A stretch of DNA of 10,000 nucleotides from Actinidia chinensis (GCA_009663005.1 CM018896.1:9197281-9207280), one strand, 5' to 3'; shown: positions 1 to 7,225, numbered from the stretch's first letter. Numbers and translations are program-made. Notes: generated by a model from the sequence alone, not told the origin.

Positions 1-379
1 CTTCCCAGATATTTTAGTCACAGTTAATTCAATGAAACTAATCATGGAGTTTAGTCTTTTGAAGGTCTCTGCGAAGTTTGTAATGCAATTCTGATCCTAT
101 GTGGCTGTACGTGATTCCCGGAGTTTGTTCTCCCTCTCTTGCAACTTTTAACCTTTTAGAACCTCAATCAGATCTCAGGCAATCGTGTTTCACTACTAAA
201 AGCCATTCAAGCCTAACCAATTATGCGTTAACAATGAACCCGAGTACATCAATCATCCCTTTACGTATTCAAATTTCACATAGCCACAAAAAAGTAAAAA
301 GTATTAATTAAAATTACTACTGTCTTTGGTACCCAAAGCCCATGTTTGAGTCAGTTTGACTTTGTGCAACCAGGTATTC
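1..379. other. Flanking DNA with no recognisable gene
   Basis: AT-rich, low-complexity plant-like sequence with stops in all frames. The longest open frame (99-311, plus) is rich in Ser, Thr, Leu and Ile, has no recognisable motif, and looks like chance. The right edge is set by the probable 3' end of the adjacent LINE fragment. No tRNA, promoter or splice structure could be supported. Confidence 0.5.
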
Positions 380-840
380 TTTTTATTGGTGGCAAAGAAA
401 TATTAACAAAATTTATATGAAGAAAGTACAAAGAGAGAAAAGGATGACAAGCAATTCTCAAATAGAAAAGAAGGAAAAAAAAATACTAAAATTGCAAACA
501 ACAAACCACTTTCAATCACTAGAATTTAACAGTAACGGAACCCCCTTGCAAGAAGACAAACTGACACCCACCCAAAGGCCAAGAAACAAATTTTGCCCCA
601 AACTCTCACATCTTCCGATATCTCCTAAAAACAACTCCAATTCCTTTTCCTACCAAATTACCAAAGCGTCGCACAAACCGCCACAATACCAAGGAACTGG
701 GCTTTGATATTATGGTCAATCATTAACATCTGAACACAAGAGAAAGGTATGCCCATTCCAACTCCTCTAAAAGCATCAACCACACCATAAAGCCAAAATC
801 AGGGACGACACAAAAAACTAATGAACAGTAGTACTCTCTC
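380..840 (-). pseudogene. LINE (non-LTR retrotransposon) ORF2 C-terminal remnant
   Basis: I see scattered matches, on the minus strand and in two or three frames, to the C-terminus of plant LINE ORF2 proteins. This is the zf-RVT-like tail after the reverse transcriptase. From high to low coordinate: a stretch around 835-770 resembling the 'HLF..C....LW' zinc-finger part, then 'ALW.FGRKRN' near 640-672 (family pattern LW..W.ERN), then 'VWGKICFLAFGWVSVC' near 565-610, and 'KGVPLLLNSSD' near 510-548 followed by a stop. The T-rich trailer runs down to about 380 and ends in an AATAAAAAG-like string, as plant LINE 3' ends often do. The endonuclease and RT core are absent, so this is a 5'-truncated copy, and stops and frameshifts make it non-functional. 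The family assignment is by recalled pattern, not by alignment. The outer limits are approximate. Confidence 0.6.
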
Positions 841-1240
841 ATGCCTTTGTACACAATACATCATTACGGAAGTGATAGTGATTCGGTCTCATATTGAGGT
901 TGTTGTGATCCAGGGTCCACCTAGAAAAACTTTGATTTCAAGTGATTCAACTGTGCTTTTCATAATTATTTAAAGGTCAAAACTATCCACTTATAAAAAT
1001 AAGAACAAACAATGTATCAATTTTTGCAGTTTCACTTTCATGGGAATTTCCTGGAGTTGGTGGTTCCTAGATTGGTGATACTTTGGTCAATCAAAATTTT
1101 ATATCCCAAACTTACAAGGATAAGGAATTCTTATTTCCAAAAGAATAAATAAGTTTGAAGAATAGTGAAACAGTTTTAGCATGAATGTATATAGATGCGT
1201 ATTACATAAACATAGATGGCATAATATGAGCTAGAATTGC
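841..1240. other. Intergenic stretch, nothing recognised
   Basis: AT-rich spacer between the LINE tail and copia element A. There are no long open frames and no domain matches on either strand. It could hold the decayed 5' part of the LINE or a decayed LTR of element A, but neither can be shown. Confidence 0.4.
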
Positions 1241-1302
1241 ATGTTATTCTTTGGTTAGATTCTCAAGTGTTGTTAGTAAGGGCATGGTTGAACTAAACAC
1301 GG

Positions 1303-1374
1303 GCTGACTTGGTATTCTAGTTTTGGGCTGCGTAGTGGCTTGACTTGGGTTATTCTCGTTTTGGGATGCGTAGT
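1303..1374. repeat. Imperfect tandem repeat, two units of ~35 bp
   Basis: Unit 1 is 1303-1336 and unit 2 is 1338-1374. Both contain GACTTGG, then TATTCT, then GTTTTGGG.TGCGTAGT, with three single-base insertions and a few substitutions between them. On the minus strand the repeat continues the open frame of the copia A reverse transcriptase remnant and gives a Ser/Gln/Thr/Pro-rich tail. That tail resembles nothing in copia RT, so the repeat lies just past the point where element A stops being recognisable (about 1403). Confidence 0.6.
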
Positions 1375-1402
1375 CTAATGTATTGACTTCATCTGAACTG
1401 GG

Positions 1403-2265
1403 CGTGATAGTAAGGTAGTTCAACTTTCCTATTAAGCATCGATAACTGTCAAGATTAGTCATAAGTTTCATGTGGCCAACACACAACTTCACGTTAGGAT
1501 CCATCAGAGTATCCACAGGTTCGAACCCATAATCAGTCTCATCAAGAATGTCCAACACATACTTCCGTTGTGACAGGTTAGTCCCTTCCCTAGAACGTGC
1601 TACCTCAATACCCAGAAAATACCGACGAATTTTCCCATGTCTTTGGTGTGAAACTATCTGAAGAAAGATCTTCAACTCCTCTACCTCAGAGGGATGGGAG
1701 AAAACATAATGATCAGCTTGACAACGCTTCATCCCAAACTACAAAACAGCTATTAGGAACTTCCCAAACCATAATCTAGGAGGCTTTTGAGACCATAAAG
1801 TGCCATCTGAAGACAACAATACCTTGCCAAACTCCCTTGAGCAATGAGCCCAAAATGGTTGCTCCATTTAAACCTCCTCAGGTAGGTCCACCATGAAGAA
1901 ATGCATTCTTCACATCAAGCTGACACAGGGCTAACCCAGATTGGGAGCAAGGGATAAGAATCCGAACATAAGCAATCTTGGCGACGTGGGATAACGTCTT
2001 GGCATAATCAACACTATATATCTGTGCATAACCTTTGGCTACAAGTAGAGCTTTGTAGCACTCAACGAAACCATCAAGATTATACTTCACTATGAAAGCC
2101 CAACAACAACCAACAACTGACTTGTTGGAAGGGAGAGGGAAAACCAATGCCAAGTACCATTGTCATCTCATCAAACCAGAGCGTGCCTTCAGTGCGGAAC
2201 AATCACTACCTCTGAAACAGACTTAGGAACAATAGAAGTAGAAACATAACTAATAAAGGTACGAA
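1403..2265 (-). pseudogene. Copia A reverse transcriptase remnant
   Basis: In family order on the minus strand: 'FRTFISYVSTS' with 'PKSVSE' (about 2265-2197), '[10 protein letters not shown]' (about 2130-2100), 'LLVAKGYAQ', then '[11 protein letters not shown]' (about 1926-1890). The last keeps the first catalytic Asp of copia RT. Next come 'MEQP', 'WFGKF' and 'MKRCQADH' (1732 down), 'YFLGIEVARS', 'LSQRKYVLDIL', 'MDPNVKL' and 'IGKLNYLTIT' (ending near 1403). At least four frame changes and several stops break it. The usual YVDD catalytic segment is missing: 'VFSHPS' runs almost directly into 'EELKIFL', where the family has about 25 more residues. Similarity stops after 'NYLTIT', before RNase H. 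The copia assignment is firm; the protein cannot be active. Confidence 0.88.
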
Positions 2266-2690
2266 AGGAAGAGATAACGCATAAACACAAAGGAGAAAGA
2301 GGCTGCGCAGTGACGTATGTTTACCTTTACGAAGGGCAATAGGAAGGGTATCCGAATCAAAAGAGGGGACACGCTAGCTGGAGGGATAGGTAATCCCGAG
2401 TTGGCGAAGAAAACTAAGCTACAGGCGCCTGTGTAGTGGCCAACCGCTATCGACAGACATAAACCTGCAAGGGCTTCTCCTATCAAGGAGGGTAGAGGAT
2501 AGTAGAGCAAGGGTGGGAGATAGTAATCAGGAGGTGGTGACGGCGGAGGTGCGGCAAAATAGGGAGGACTTATTAAAGGTACGTCAAACACACAAACTGA
2601 TGATGAAAAGAAACTAGGAGTATAACACCCAAACCCCCCCAAAAAGGCGGCACGGACAAGGGGGGGGAGGAGCAGGGCCACGACCCCCTA
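2266..2690 (-). pseudogene. Copia A integrase-RT linker, Pro/Ser-rich
   Basis: An open frame (minus, 2681-2250) carries a Pro-rich stretch ('SPPYFAAPPPSPPPDYY'). The other frames supply pieces typical of the region between copia integrase and RT: 'PLQVYVCR' near 2470-2447, then 'DTLPIALRKGK' near 2357-2325, which matches the common 'LPIALRKGKR' signature just upstream of RT. The linker therefore crosses frames and includes stops. It leads directly into the RT remnant. The open frame is not an independent proline-rich protein gene. Confidence 0.75.
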
Positions 2691-2880
2691 AGATGGTAGA
2701 AATCCCATTGATATTAGTAGTATTTTTGGCTGGGTCTCCTAACTTTAAAGAGGTGCCTCCAAGCTTTTATCCCATTGATTTAGATGTATATACAAAGCAC
2801 CAACATTTATTAATAAAATATGTCAACACTTTTGGATGAGATTGGGAGAAGTAGCTGGAAAGTTAAAATGGCCCACATGT
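2691..2880. repeat. Unexplained segment with an 11-bp direct repeat inside copia A
   Basis: Between the recognisable integrase C-terminus (ending near 2880) and the Pro-rich linker (starting near 2690) lie about 190 bases with no copia similarity. They hold two copies of ATCCCATTGAT (2702-2712 and 2769-2779), 67 bp apart. This may be a small insertion with a flanking duplication, or simply decayed element sequence. The limits are approximate. Confidence 0.35.
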
Positions 2881-3266
2881 ATGTATTTGAATGGTAACAA
2901 CACTCAACCACACCTATATCCCTTTTTTGGGTACAAGAATAGCCTGATAAAAACGACTTAATATCGCACGAGGATCTTGCTATCCCCGACTAGGATCAAG
3001 AGCATGGACGTACCAGGTAACACCCAGACCCCGTAGGAGGAAGGGAGAATAGAGGGCGATTGGATACAAGACACGATGAGGAATAAGGTCACCCTAAAAA
3101 CATTAATCCGGCCTTTTATTCACAGATCACATGCCGTATGAACAAACATCACTCCATAATGTTTTGGAACCTGCAATTTTGAAAGGACAAGCTCGATTCA
3201 CCGCTAATCGGTTTCCTTAACTTCATTCGGCAACTCCATTTTCTGTGGAGTACGAGTACAGAGACT
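2881..3266 (-). pseudogene. Copia A integrase, catalytic-Glu and C-terminal part
   Basis: Read down from 3266: 'SLCTRTPQ' (family 'SC.YTPQQ'), then 'ENGVAE'. The Glu codon at 3226-3228 (plus numbering) corresponds to the catalytic E of the D,D-35-E triad. Next come pieces of 'F.KLQVPK' and 'LWSDV', then 'IPHRVLYPI' (about 3088-3062), 'YVHALDPSRG', a stop, 'QDPRAI', and 'PKKGYRC' near 2931-2911. This corresponds to the 'GCVCYVH...LDPRA.KCVFLGYS..QKGYRCY' C-terminal region of copia integrase. Frames switch several times and stops are frequent. It joins the first half of integrase across the 3271-3834 insertion. Confidence 0.82.
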
Positions 3267-3270
3267 ATGA

Positions 3271-3567
3271 ACTCCGTTGTCAAAATTGTACGATTCTCAG
3301 GAATTGAGTTCATGATTCCGATTCTGATTCAGGCAAAAAATGATTTGAATCTTCAGTACATCGGTCTTCGGAAAGAAGGTGGGATAATCTTATTCAATTC
3401 AACAATTACAATTTGGGACTCCCATGTTACGGTTCATGAGTCGATTTTTAAAATGTTGCGTTCCACACATTTGGAATCTTTTATCTCATTTTTTAGATAG
3501 ACCACAAGGAATATACTTCATAGAGTGTGTTAACCACAAAAGTAGCATATATTTGCATAATTTGTTT

Positions 3568-3603
<36 letters not shown>

Positions 3604-3834
3604 TCAATCCTTTTTTCTTATTGTTTCAAAAAAGTAAACAACAGTTTTTTTATATTGATTAATTTTAAAATTTTCAATTCTACAATATTTTTTTAGTGTT
3701 TTTATTGCATATTAATGTTTTCAACATATTCTTAAAATTTTGACTGATCAGTACTATTCCGATTCGATTCAATTCACGATTCGAAAAAGGGTCCATTGCG
3801 ATTCTCGATTCGATTCACGTTTGACAACCTTGGT
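3271..3834. mobile_element. Non-autonomous DNA-transposon-like insertion in copia A integrase
   Basis: The copia integrase reading stops at about 3267 on one side and resumes at about 3832 on the other. Inside each edge is the same 9-mer in inverted orientation: GTTGTCAAA at 3276-3284 and TTTGACAAC at 3820-3828. Both ends are rich in GATTC (3292, 3314, 3320, 3326; and 3761, 3766, 3778, 3800, 3807, 3812), and the middle is strongly AT-rich. This pattern of terminal inverted repeats plus subterminal motif clusters suits a MITE or other non-autonomous DNA element. No convincing target-site duplication remains. A plus-strand open frame at 3267-3500 lies inside and has no recognisable domain, so I treat it as chance. 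The superfamily is not determined. Confidence 0.65.
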
Positions 3835-4240
3835 GCTGATAATCCCAGGGGTCACTAAAAATTGTGAAAGCGCATGCAATACTACTTAGGGGCATTGGTC
3901 AGAATAAACTTACAGATAGAAGTATCAAATTGAGTTTTTATTTCCATAAAAATGATTTAAACATTGAATATAATCCAAAACGATCTTCATGGATTATAAT
4001 CCTAAAATCATCACAAAAGACAAAATACTGAAAATTAGATAACGAACTTAACACGGATTGGACCCTATGTCCAAATTCACTAACTGAAACGGATGCGACA
4101 ACACTACTCTCACATCGTTGATAAAGCAGGACGATTATCTTACTAAGTTTCACAAACGTCCCACGGATGACTTAGAAAATGCTTGACTCAACGGAACCAA
4201 CTTCCTTCAGGTTATTAAGGAACAGTGACCAAGGCGACGG
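3835..4240 (-). pseudogene. Copia A integrase, zinc-binding and D,D part
   Basis: Read down from 4240: 'NRRLGH' (family 'HRRLGHPS', the HHCC zinc-binding region), pieces of 'NLKKLVP', 'KLSKI...QRCES', and 'PFQLVNLDIGSNPC'. The Asp codon at 4069-4071 of the last matches the first catalytic D of 'LVHSDVWGP'. Then 'FQYFVFCDDFR' with 'LYSMFKSF' (the 'YFVTFVDDFSR' region) and 'EIKTQFDTSI' near 3940-3912. A Ser-Asp at 3898-3903, in another frame, stands where 'RSDN' with the second catalytic Asp is expected. The sequence continues to about 3835, where the insertion interrupts it. Frameshifts and stops are scattered throughout. Confidence 0.82.
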
Positions 4241-4690
4241 TTGGTCCTGGAAGACGGATGGTGGACGACTGAAGAGCCACATGCGGGAGTAATTCCAATC
4301 AAAGTATACATGGCTATTGTGCTAAGACCTGTCCACCATCTTCTTCCTTTCCCCACTGATGTTGAAGACACAATGAGTAGGCAGAATGTCACCTAAGATT
4401 AAAAAGAACTTAGTAATCGTATAAAAAAGATTGTAAACAGAAAGGACCCCATTGGCAGGACCCAAACCATGAATATTGGAGGTAGAACCATCAACAATGT
4501 GTAACACATATAGAATGAGACAAGTGACCAGTATATTATAAAAGGCACTAAACAATTACTCATGGGTTAAAGAGGCAACACATAGCAACATAGCAGTGGT
4601 CGATGATGAGCAACTAACAATCGTGATACTCCTTCTTTTGAAATAGACCCAAACCCCATGAGCGGGATCAAATGAAGGGCCTATACCCAT
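4241..4690 (-). pseudogene. Copia A protease region and spacer, heavily decayed
   Basis: The open frame 4555-4322 (minus) contains 'VDGSTSNIHGLGPA' and, after a short deletion, 'LPTHCVF'. These match the plant copia region between the protease active site and integrase ('ADGS...IHG.G' and 'F.PTHCVFQD..TGK'). The following 'SGERKKMVD' and 'DWNYSRMW' continue toward integrase. The region from 4556 to about 4690, where the D-S/T-G protease active site should lie, is open in one frame but shows no recognisable active-site motif, so the catalytic part is lost or beyond recognition. Confidence 0.65.
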
Positions 4691-4940
4691 GGGAGGCAGC
4701 GGGAAGACCATGAAGAATCCAACAACGATCAACAATGGGTTCCCTGGTGACAATAAGGATACTTTTGTGGGCCACGATCACGGCCACGACCACCATCACC
4801 ACTATATCTAGGAAGCACGTAACTTATGAGCACGTTCACCACCACCTCCACTACCATAACCAAGAGGGCACGACCTGCCACTAACCGTCCACAACCACCA
4901 AAGGAATTGGGGCCAACAAAGTGCTGGGCCGCACTGTGGG
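4691..4940 (-). pseudogene. Copia A gag C-terminus: Gly/Arg-rich region and zinc knuckle
   Basis: Read down from about 4935: 'VGPNSFGGCGR' (4918-4886), a Gly-rich stretch, then 'RYSGDGGRGRDRG' and 'KYPYCHQGTH' near 4757, continuing in another frame with 'IVDRCWILHGLP'. Taken together this fits the CX2CX4HX4C zinc knuckle of copia gag, with the first Cys replaced by Tyr and a frameshift between His and the last Cys. The family pattern '..RC..LHG.P' directly after the knuckle supports this. The basic Gly/Arg region before the knuckle is usual for gag. The rest of gag is absent: at 4941 the sequence becomes the plus-strand element B. Confidence 0.7.
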
Positions 4941-5320
4941 AAGGGTATTGATGAGTTAAAGAACCTTTCTCTTCTAGGTCAAATTCACACTAAAGTCTTG
5001 GGCAAATGAGATACTTCTTCTTCGGTATTAGATTTTAAGAAGGGAATTAACTTGTCTCAAAGTAATATACGTTAGAAAAGGTAATGCTTGTTGGGGTCAA
5101 AACCGTGGAGACACCTATACTAAGTTATCATCATTTCGTGGTAACCTATCTACTCCACAAATAATCTTTGCACAATTGTTTACTTATAGTGTACTGAGTC
5201 ATATAATGGCAGCACCTCTTCTTTCGTCTGCACTGGAAAGAGCCCCCTTGGAATGTTAAAATATTTTAAAACTAATCCTTGTCCGTGGCCTTCTTTACAA
5301 CGCTAATGGCTATTTATGTG
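4941..5320 (+). pseudogene. Copia B reverse transcriptase second half, entering RNase H
   Basis: On the plus strand: 'KGIDELKN' from 4941, 'HTK.LGK', 'KKGINLSQ' (family 'F.KKGI.LSQRKY') and 'LLGSKP'. In another frame follow 'VETPI', then 'F..QLFTYSVLSHIMAAP', 'ALER' and 'RGLLYNANGYL' (family 'PGRGLLY...GH'). This is copia RT from just after the YVDD box to the RT/RNase H connection. A block that usually carries 'DPERYRRLVGKL' is shortened. It differs clearly from the same segment in element A (compare 'LLGSKPVETP' with 'FEPVDTLMDPNVKL'), so it belongs to another copia element. The first half of RT and everything upstream is missing at the junction with A. Confidence 0.8.
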
Positions 5321-5705
5321 TTGAACGCTTTTATTGATTCGGATTAGGAGGGGCTCCATTAGTAGGAGGTCTATTGACAGGGTGGTTGTACTTTTTTAGG
5401 TGGGCATCGTGTTTCTGAAAGAGAAACCAGACGAGATGTTGTTGCAAGGTCTTAGAAAGTACAGTGAGTTGTAGAGTATTTAGAGTATAGATTTAGGGAT
5501 TCATAGTCATGTGTGCTTATGTGGTGGAAACATTTCTTGTAGGAAATAGCCAATTGATGCGATGTTATCCTATGAGCATATATGGTGATAATCAGTTTGT
5601 GATTAAATTGCTTCTAATCCAATATTCCATGAAAAGAATAAGCATATTGAACTGGATTGTTAGCTAGTTCGAGAAAGAGTGGAAAGTGGTGTTGCTGTTG
5701 TGATA

Positions 5706-5922
5706 AGGTTCTAAAAAATCGCTGGCGGGAAAGGAATCAGGCGGCGAGGGGGGGCCTAGCGGTTTTAGTTATTTAAATTCATTGGAATTTTACTAATAAA
5801 AATAATTAAATGACCAAATATCAAATTCTAACAAAAAATGATAGCAAAATAGTAAAATTTAAATGTTTAATGTTGATAATACAAGAGGAAGATAAAAATG
5901 GCAATTAGGTCTCTAAAAATAC

Positions 5923-5957
<35 letters not shown>

Positions 5958-6039
5958 GTAGCGGGGGGCAGGCGGATGGCCCCCCAGCGCATAGGCGGGG
6001 CCTGGCCTGGGCGCCTAGGGGACGTTTTTTTTAGAACAG
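5706..6039. mobile_element. 334-bp MITE inserted in copia B RNase H
   Basis: The ends are inverted copies: AGGTTCTAAAAAA at 5706-5718, and the right end reads on the minus strand as CTGTTCTAAAAAA. Next to both ends are GC-rich blocks with CTAGGCG/GGCGGG motifs, and the centre is AT-rich. The flanks are TGTTGTGATA (5696-5705) and TGGTGTGATA (6040-6049), a 9/10 target duplication. Removing the element plus one duplication rejoins the copia reading frame exactly. The length, lack of coding capacity and inverted ends fit a MITE. An 8-10 bp duplication would suit hAT-like or Mutator-like families; the exact duplication length, and so the family, is uncertain. Confidence 0.8.
5903..5944. repeat. 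16-bp direct repeat inside the MITE
   Basis: AATTAGGTCTCTAAAA occurs at 5903-5918 and again at 5929-5944, a spacing of 26 bp. It lies at the border between the AT-rich core and the right GC-rich arm of the MITE. Confidence 0.75.
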
Positions 6040-6173
6040 TGGTGTGATAGCTCCCCATTTGTGTGTAGAAAGAAGTGCCCAACTCTTGATATTTTCACGA
6101 AAACATTTGTGTGAATACATTTGAAGTTATTTATGTCACAAGTGCGACTGTTTTGACATATATTCCCCTACTC

Positions 6174-6182
6174 GAGGGGGAG
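6174..6182 (+). promoter_or_regulatory. Polypurine tract of copia B
   Basis: GAGGGGGAG lies directly after the pol C-terminal remnant ('DIYSPT') and directly before TGCTGGAATTGTC. This is the usual place and composition of the plus-strand primer of a copia element. Confidence 0.75.
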
Positions 6183-6324
6183 TGCTGGAATTGTCTATAA
6201 TGGTAGTATATCATTGTCTTCCTATATATTATATGTGTGTGTGTGTTTAATGTTGTGTATTAGGTTTAATAACACCCCATTAGCACTTTCCTCAACAACG
6301 ATGATTGTTAGTTTCTCCTTAGGG
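6183..6324 (+). repeat. Start of the copia B 3' LTR
   Basis: The sequence begins with TG directly after the polypurine tract. TGCTGGAATTGTC resembles the TGTTGGAAT start common in plant copia LTRs. An AT-rich promoter-like stretch and a GT run follow. The right end is not fixed: a CAACA at 6293-6297 could be a terminus of a very short LTR, or the LTR may run on to about 6324 and be broken by the following segment. An AACCCTATAAATGAG near 6766-6781 could be its displaced TATA region. No matching 5' LTR is in the window. Confidence 0.55.
6234..6246. repeat. Short TG microsatellite
   Basis: A run of six TG units plus a final T inside the LTR remnant. Confidence 0.8.
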
Positions 6325-6720
6325 TGGAATGGAAGTGAAACCTGGATGATTGGTTGCTTTAATTTGTCCTGTCTCTTGTTTGAATTATTTGTATTTTGTT
6401 GATTTGCTATTTATACTTGTTTAAACAAAAGTTTCGGCTATTTATAAGTTCGTAAATGTTTTTATGGCTTTTTTGAAATTGACAAATACCACCTCTAATA
6501 TTCATTGTTAAGTGTTTATTATTTGTTCTTCTTTATATCATGCTTCAAGTGTCATAATTTGTTGAATTTTCATTTGCCGTTTTAAAAGCTGAATTGATTT
6601 GTCCTATGTTATGTTTGCAATTTTGTTTCCTTAATAACGCGTACCCGCGTCAATGAGGCCCGCGCCTCGCCTCTCACCTAGGCCCAAACACCTTTTGACG
6701 GCCATTGTGCTAGTCTTCAT
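6325..6720. other. AT-rich stretch ending in a GC-rich block, possible element fragment
   Basis: No coding matches on either strand. About 300 bases of AT-rich DNA end abruptly in a GC-rich block at 6636-6702 with GCGTACCCGCGTC, CCCGCGCCTCGCCTC and CACCTAGGCCC. An AT-rich core with a GC-rich CCTAGGC-bearing arm has the same layout as the MITE at 5706-6039, so this could be one arm of another non-autonomous element. No matching inverted end was found on the left, and no target duplication. A plus-strand open frame at 6214-6402 spans the LTR and this segment and is judged chance. Confidence 0.3.
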
Positions 6721-7129
6721 AATTAGGTTCGTAACAATAGATTCTCTTGATTTACTCTTGAAAAGAACCCTATAAATGAGATAACGATGAGAACAAAATT
6801 GGCAAAATTCAAAAAATGTAATTTCCCCAATTTAGAGAATGCAAAGATACACAAAGCTCAACAATTGTGGAACTTTTTGCAAATTTACTATCCATCCTGT
6901 GATAAAATTATTGGGTGTTTAATTTTATGAGTTTAGAGTAGTTATCTTTCTTGAAGTCTAAACTGAGTTTCCCAAAGTCCCTTTTGTTGCTGCCTAAGTA
7001 CATGAATAGGTCCCAGAAGCTATAACCAACTCTCCCAATTTTTTTTGTTCCCAAGGACTGGTTTTTTTGGCTGCGGTTTTGGTTTGTTTTTCTTGGGCTG
7101 CTCTGTATGGTGGGGTTAAACTAATATTT
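6721..7129. other. Spacer, nothing firmly recognised
   Basis: AT-rich sequence with no domain match. It may contain the rest of the copia B LTR (AACCCTATAAATGAG near 6770) and the decayed left part of the next LINE, but neither can be shown. Confidence 0.35.
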
Positions 7130-7225
7130 ATTTACTCGGTTAAGGAATAAAGATGAACCCCCTCTTCCCACTCCATGGGATAATGCTTTGGAGGAGATAC
7201 TGGAGGCAGAAGTCGAGATCATTAT

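Larger units (their letters stand above)
1403..4940 (-). mobile_element. Copia element A, degraded and interrupted Ty1/copia retrotransposon
   Basis: Read on the minus strand from 4940 to 1403, the remnants appear in the standard Ty1/copia order: gag basic region and zinc knuckle, protease region, integrase, Pro/Ser-rich linker, reverse transcriptase. RNase H and both LTRs are not found, so both ends are truncated or decayed. Many stops and frameshifts show that it is dead. A ~560-bp foreign segment (3271-3834) sits inside the integrase, and a smaller unexplained segment (2691-2880) lies between the integrase C-terminus and the linker. Integrase lying before RT places it in copia rather than gypsy. 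I do not assign it to a lineage. Confidence 0.85.
5321..6182 (+). pseudogene. Copia B RNase H and pol C-terminus, split by a MITE
   Basis: Pieces in order: 'VE.FIDSD' near 5320 (family 'YTDADWAG', first acidic residue region); 'GCTFLGGH' and 'RRDVVARS' near 5380-5455 (family 'GYCTFLGGNL...KKQ.VVARSSAEAE'); 'GDNQFVIK' near 5584-5606, with Asp 5587-5589 matching 'CDNQ'; and an almost unbroken run 5607-5705 beginning 'IASNPIFHEKNKHIELDC' with one TAG. After the MITE (5706-6039) and one copy of its target duplication, the same frame resumes at 6050 with 'APHLCVERSAQLL', matching the '...EDQLADIFTKAL' region. It ends in 'FDIYSPT' (family 'GM.DIY.PT') at about 6171. Stops and frameshifts make it inactive. 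The position just before a polypurine tract is as expected for the end of pol. Confidence 0.86.

Noticed and set aside
99..311. 70-codon plus-strand open frame as a small gene
   Set aside because: Low-complexity Ser/Thr/Leu/Ile content, no motif, and no promoter or neighbour support; expected by chance in AT-rich DNA.
417..707. 96-codon plus-strand Lys/Asn-rich open frame as a gene
   Set aside because: It is antisense to the LINE ORF2 tail read on the minus strand; the Lys/Asn bias mirrors the T-rich LINE 3' region.
2250..2681. Proline-rich secreted or membrane protein on the minus strand
   Set aside because: The frame overlaps 'PLQVY' and 'LPIALRKGK' in neighbouring frames and sits between copia integrase and RT, so it is the pol linker.
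3267..3500. 77-codon plus-strand open frame as a host gene or transposase
   Set aside because: It lies inside the small insertion, begins at its left end and shows no transposase motif; chance is the simpler reading.
4765..4805. Histidine-rich metal-binding peptide on the plus strand
   Set aside because: The CAC/CAT/GAC run is the antisense of the Gly/Arg codons of the gag basic region on the minus strand.
1403..6182. A single copia element with its 5' part inverted (A plus B making one element)
   Set aside because: The RT segment after YVDD is present in both A and B with different sequence, so they cannot be two parts of one copy.
6214..6402. 62-codon plus-strand membrane-protein-like open frame
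   Set aside because: It starts inside the LTR, spans a GT microsatellite and crosses the likely LTR break; hydrophobicity comes from T-rich DNA.
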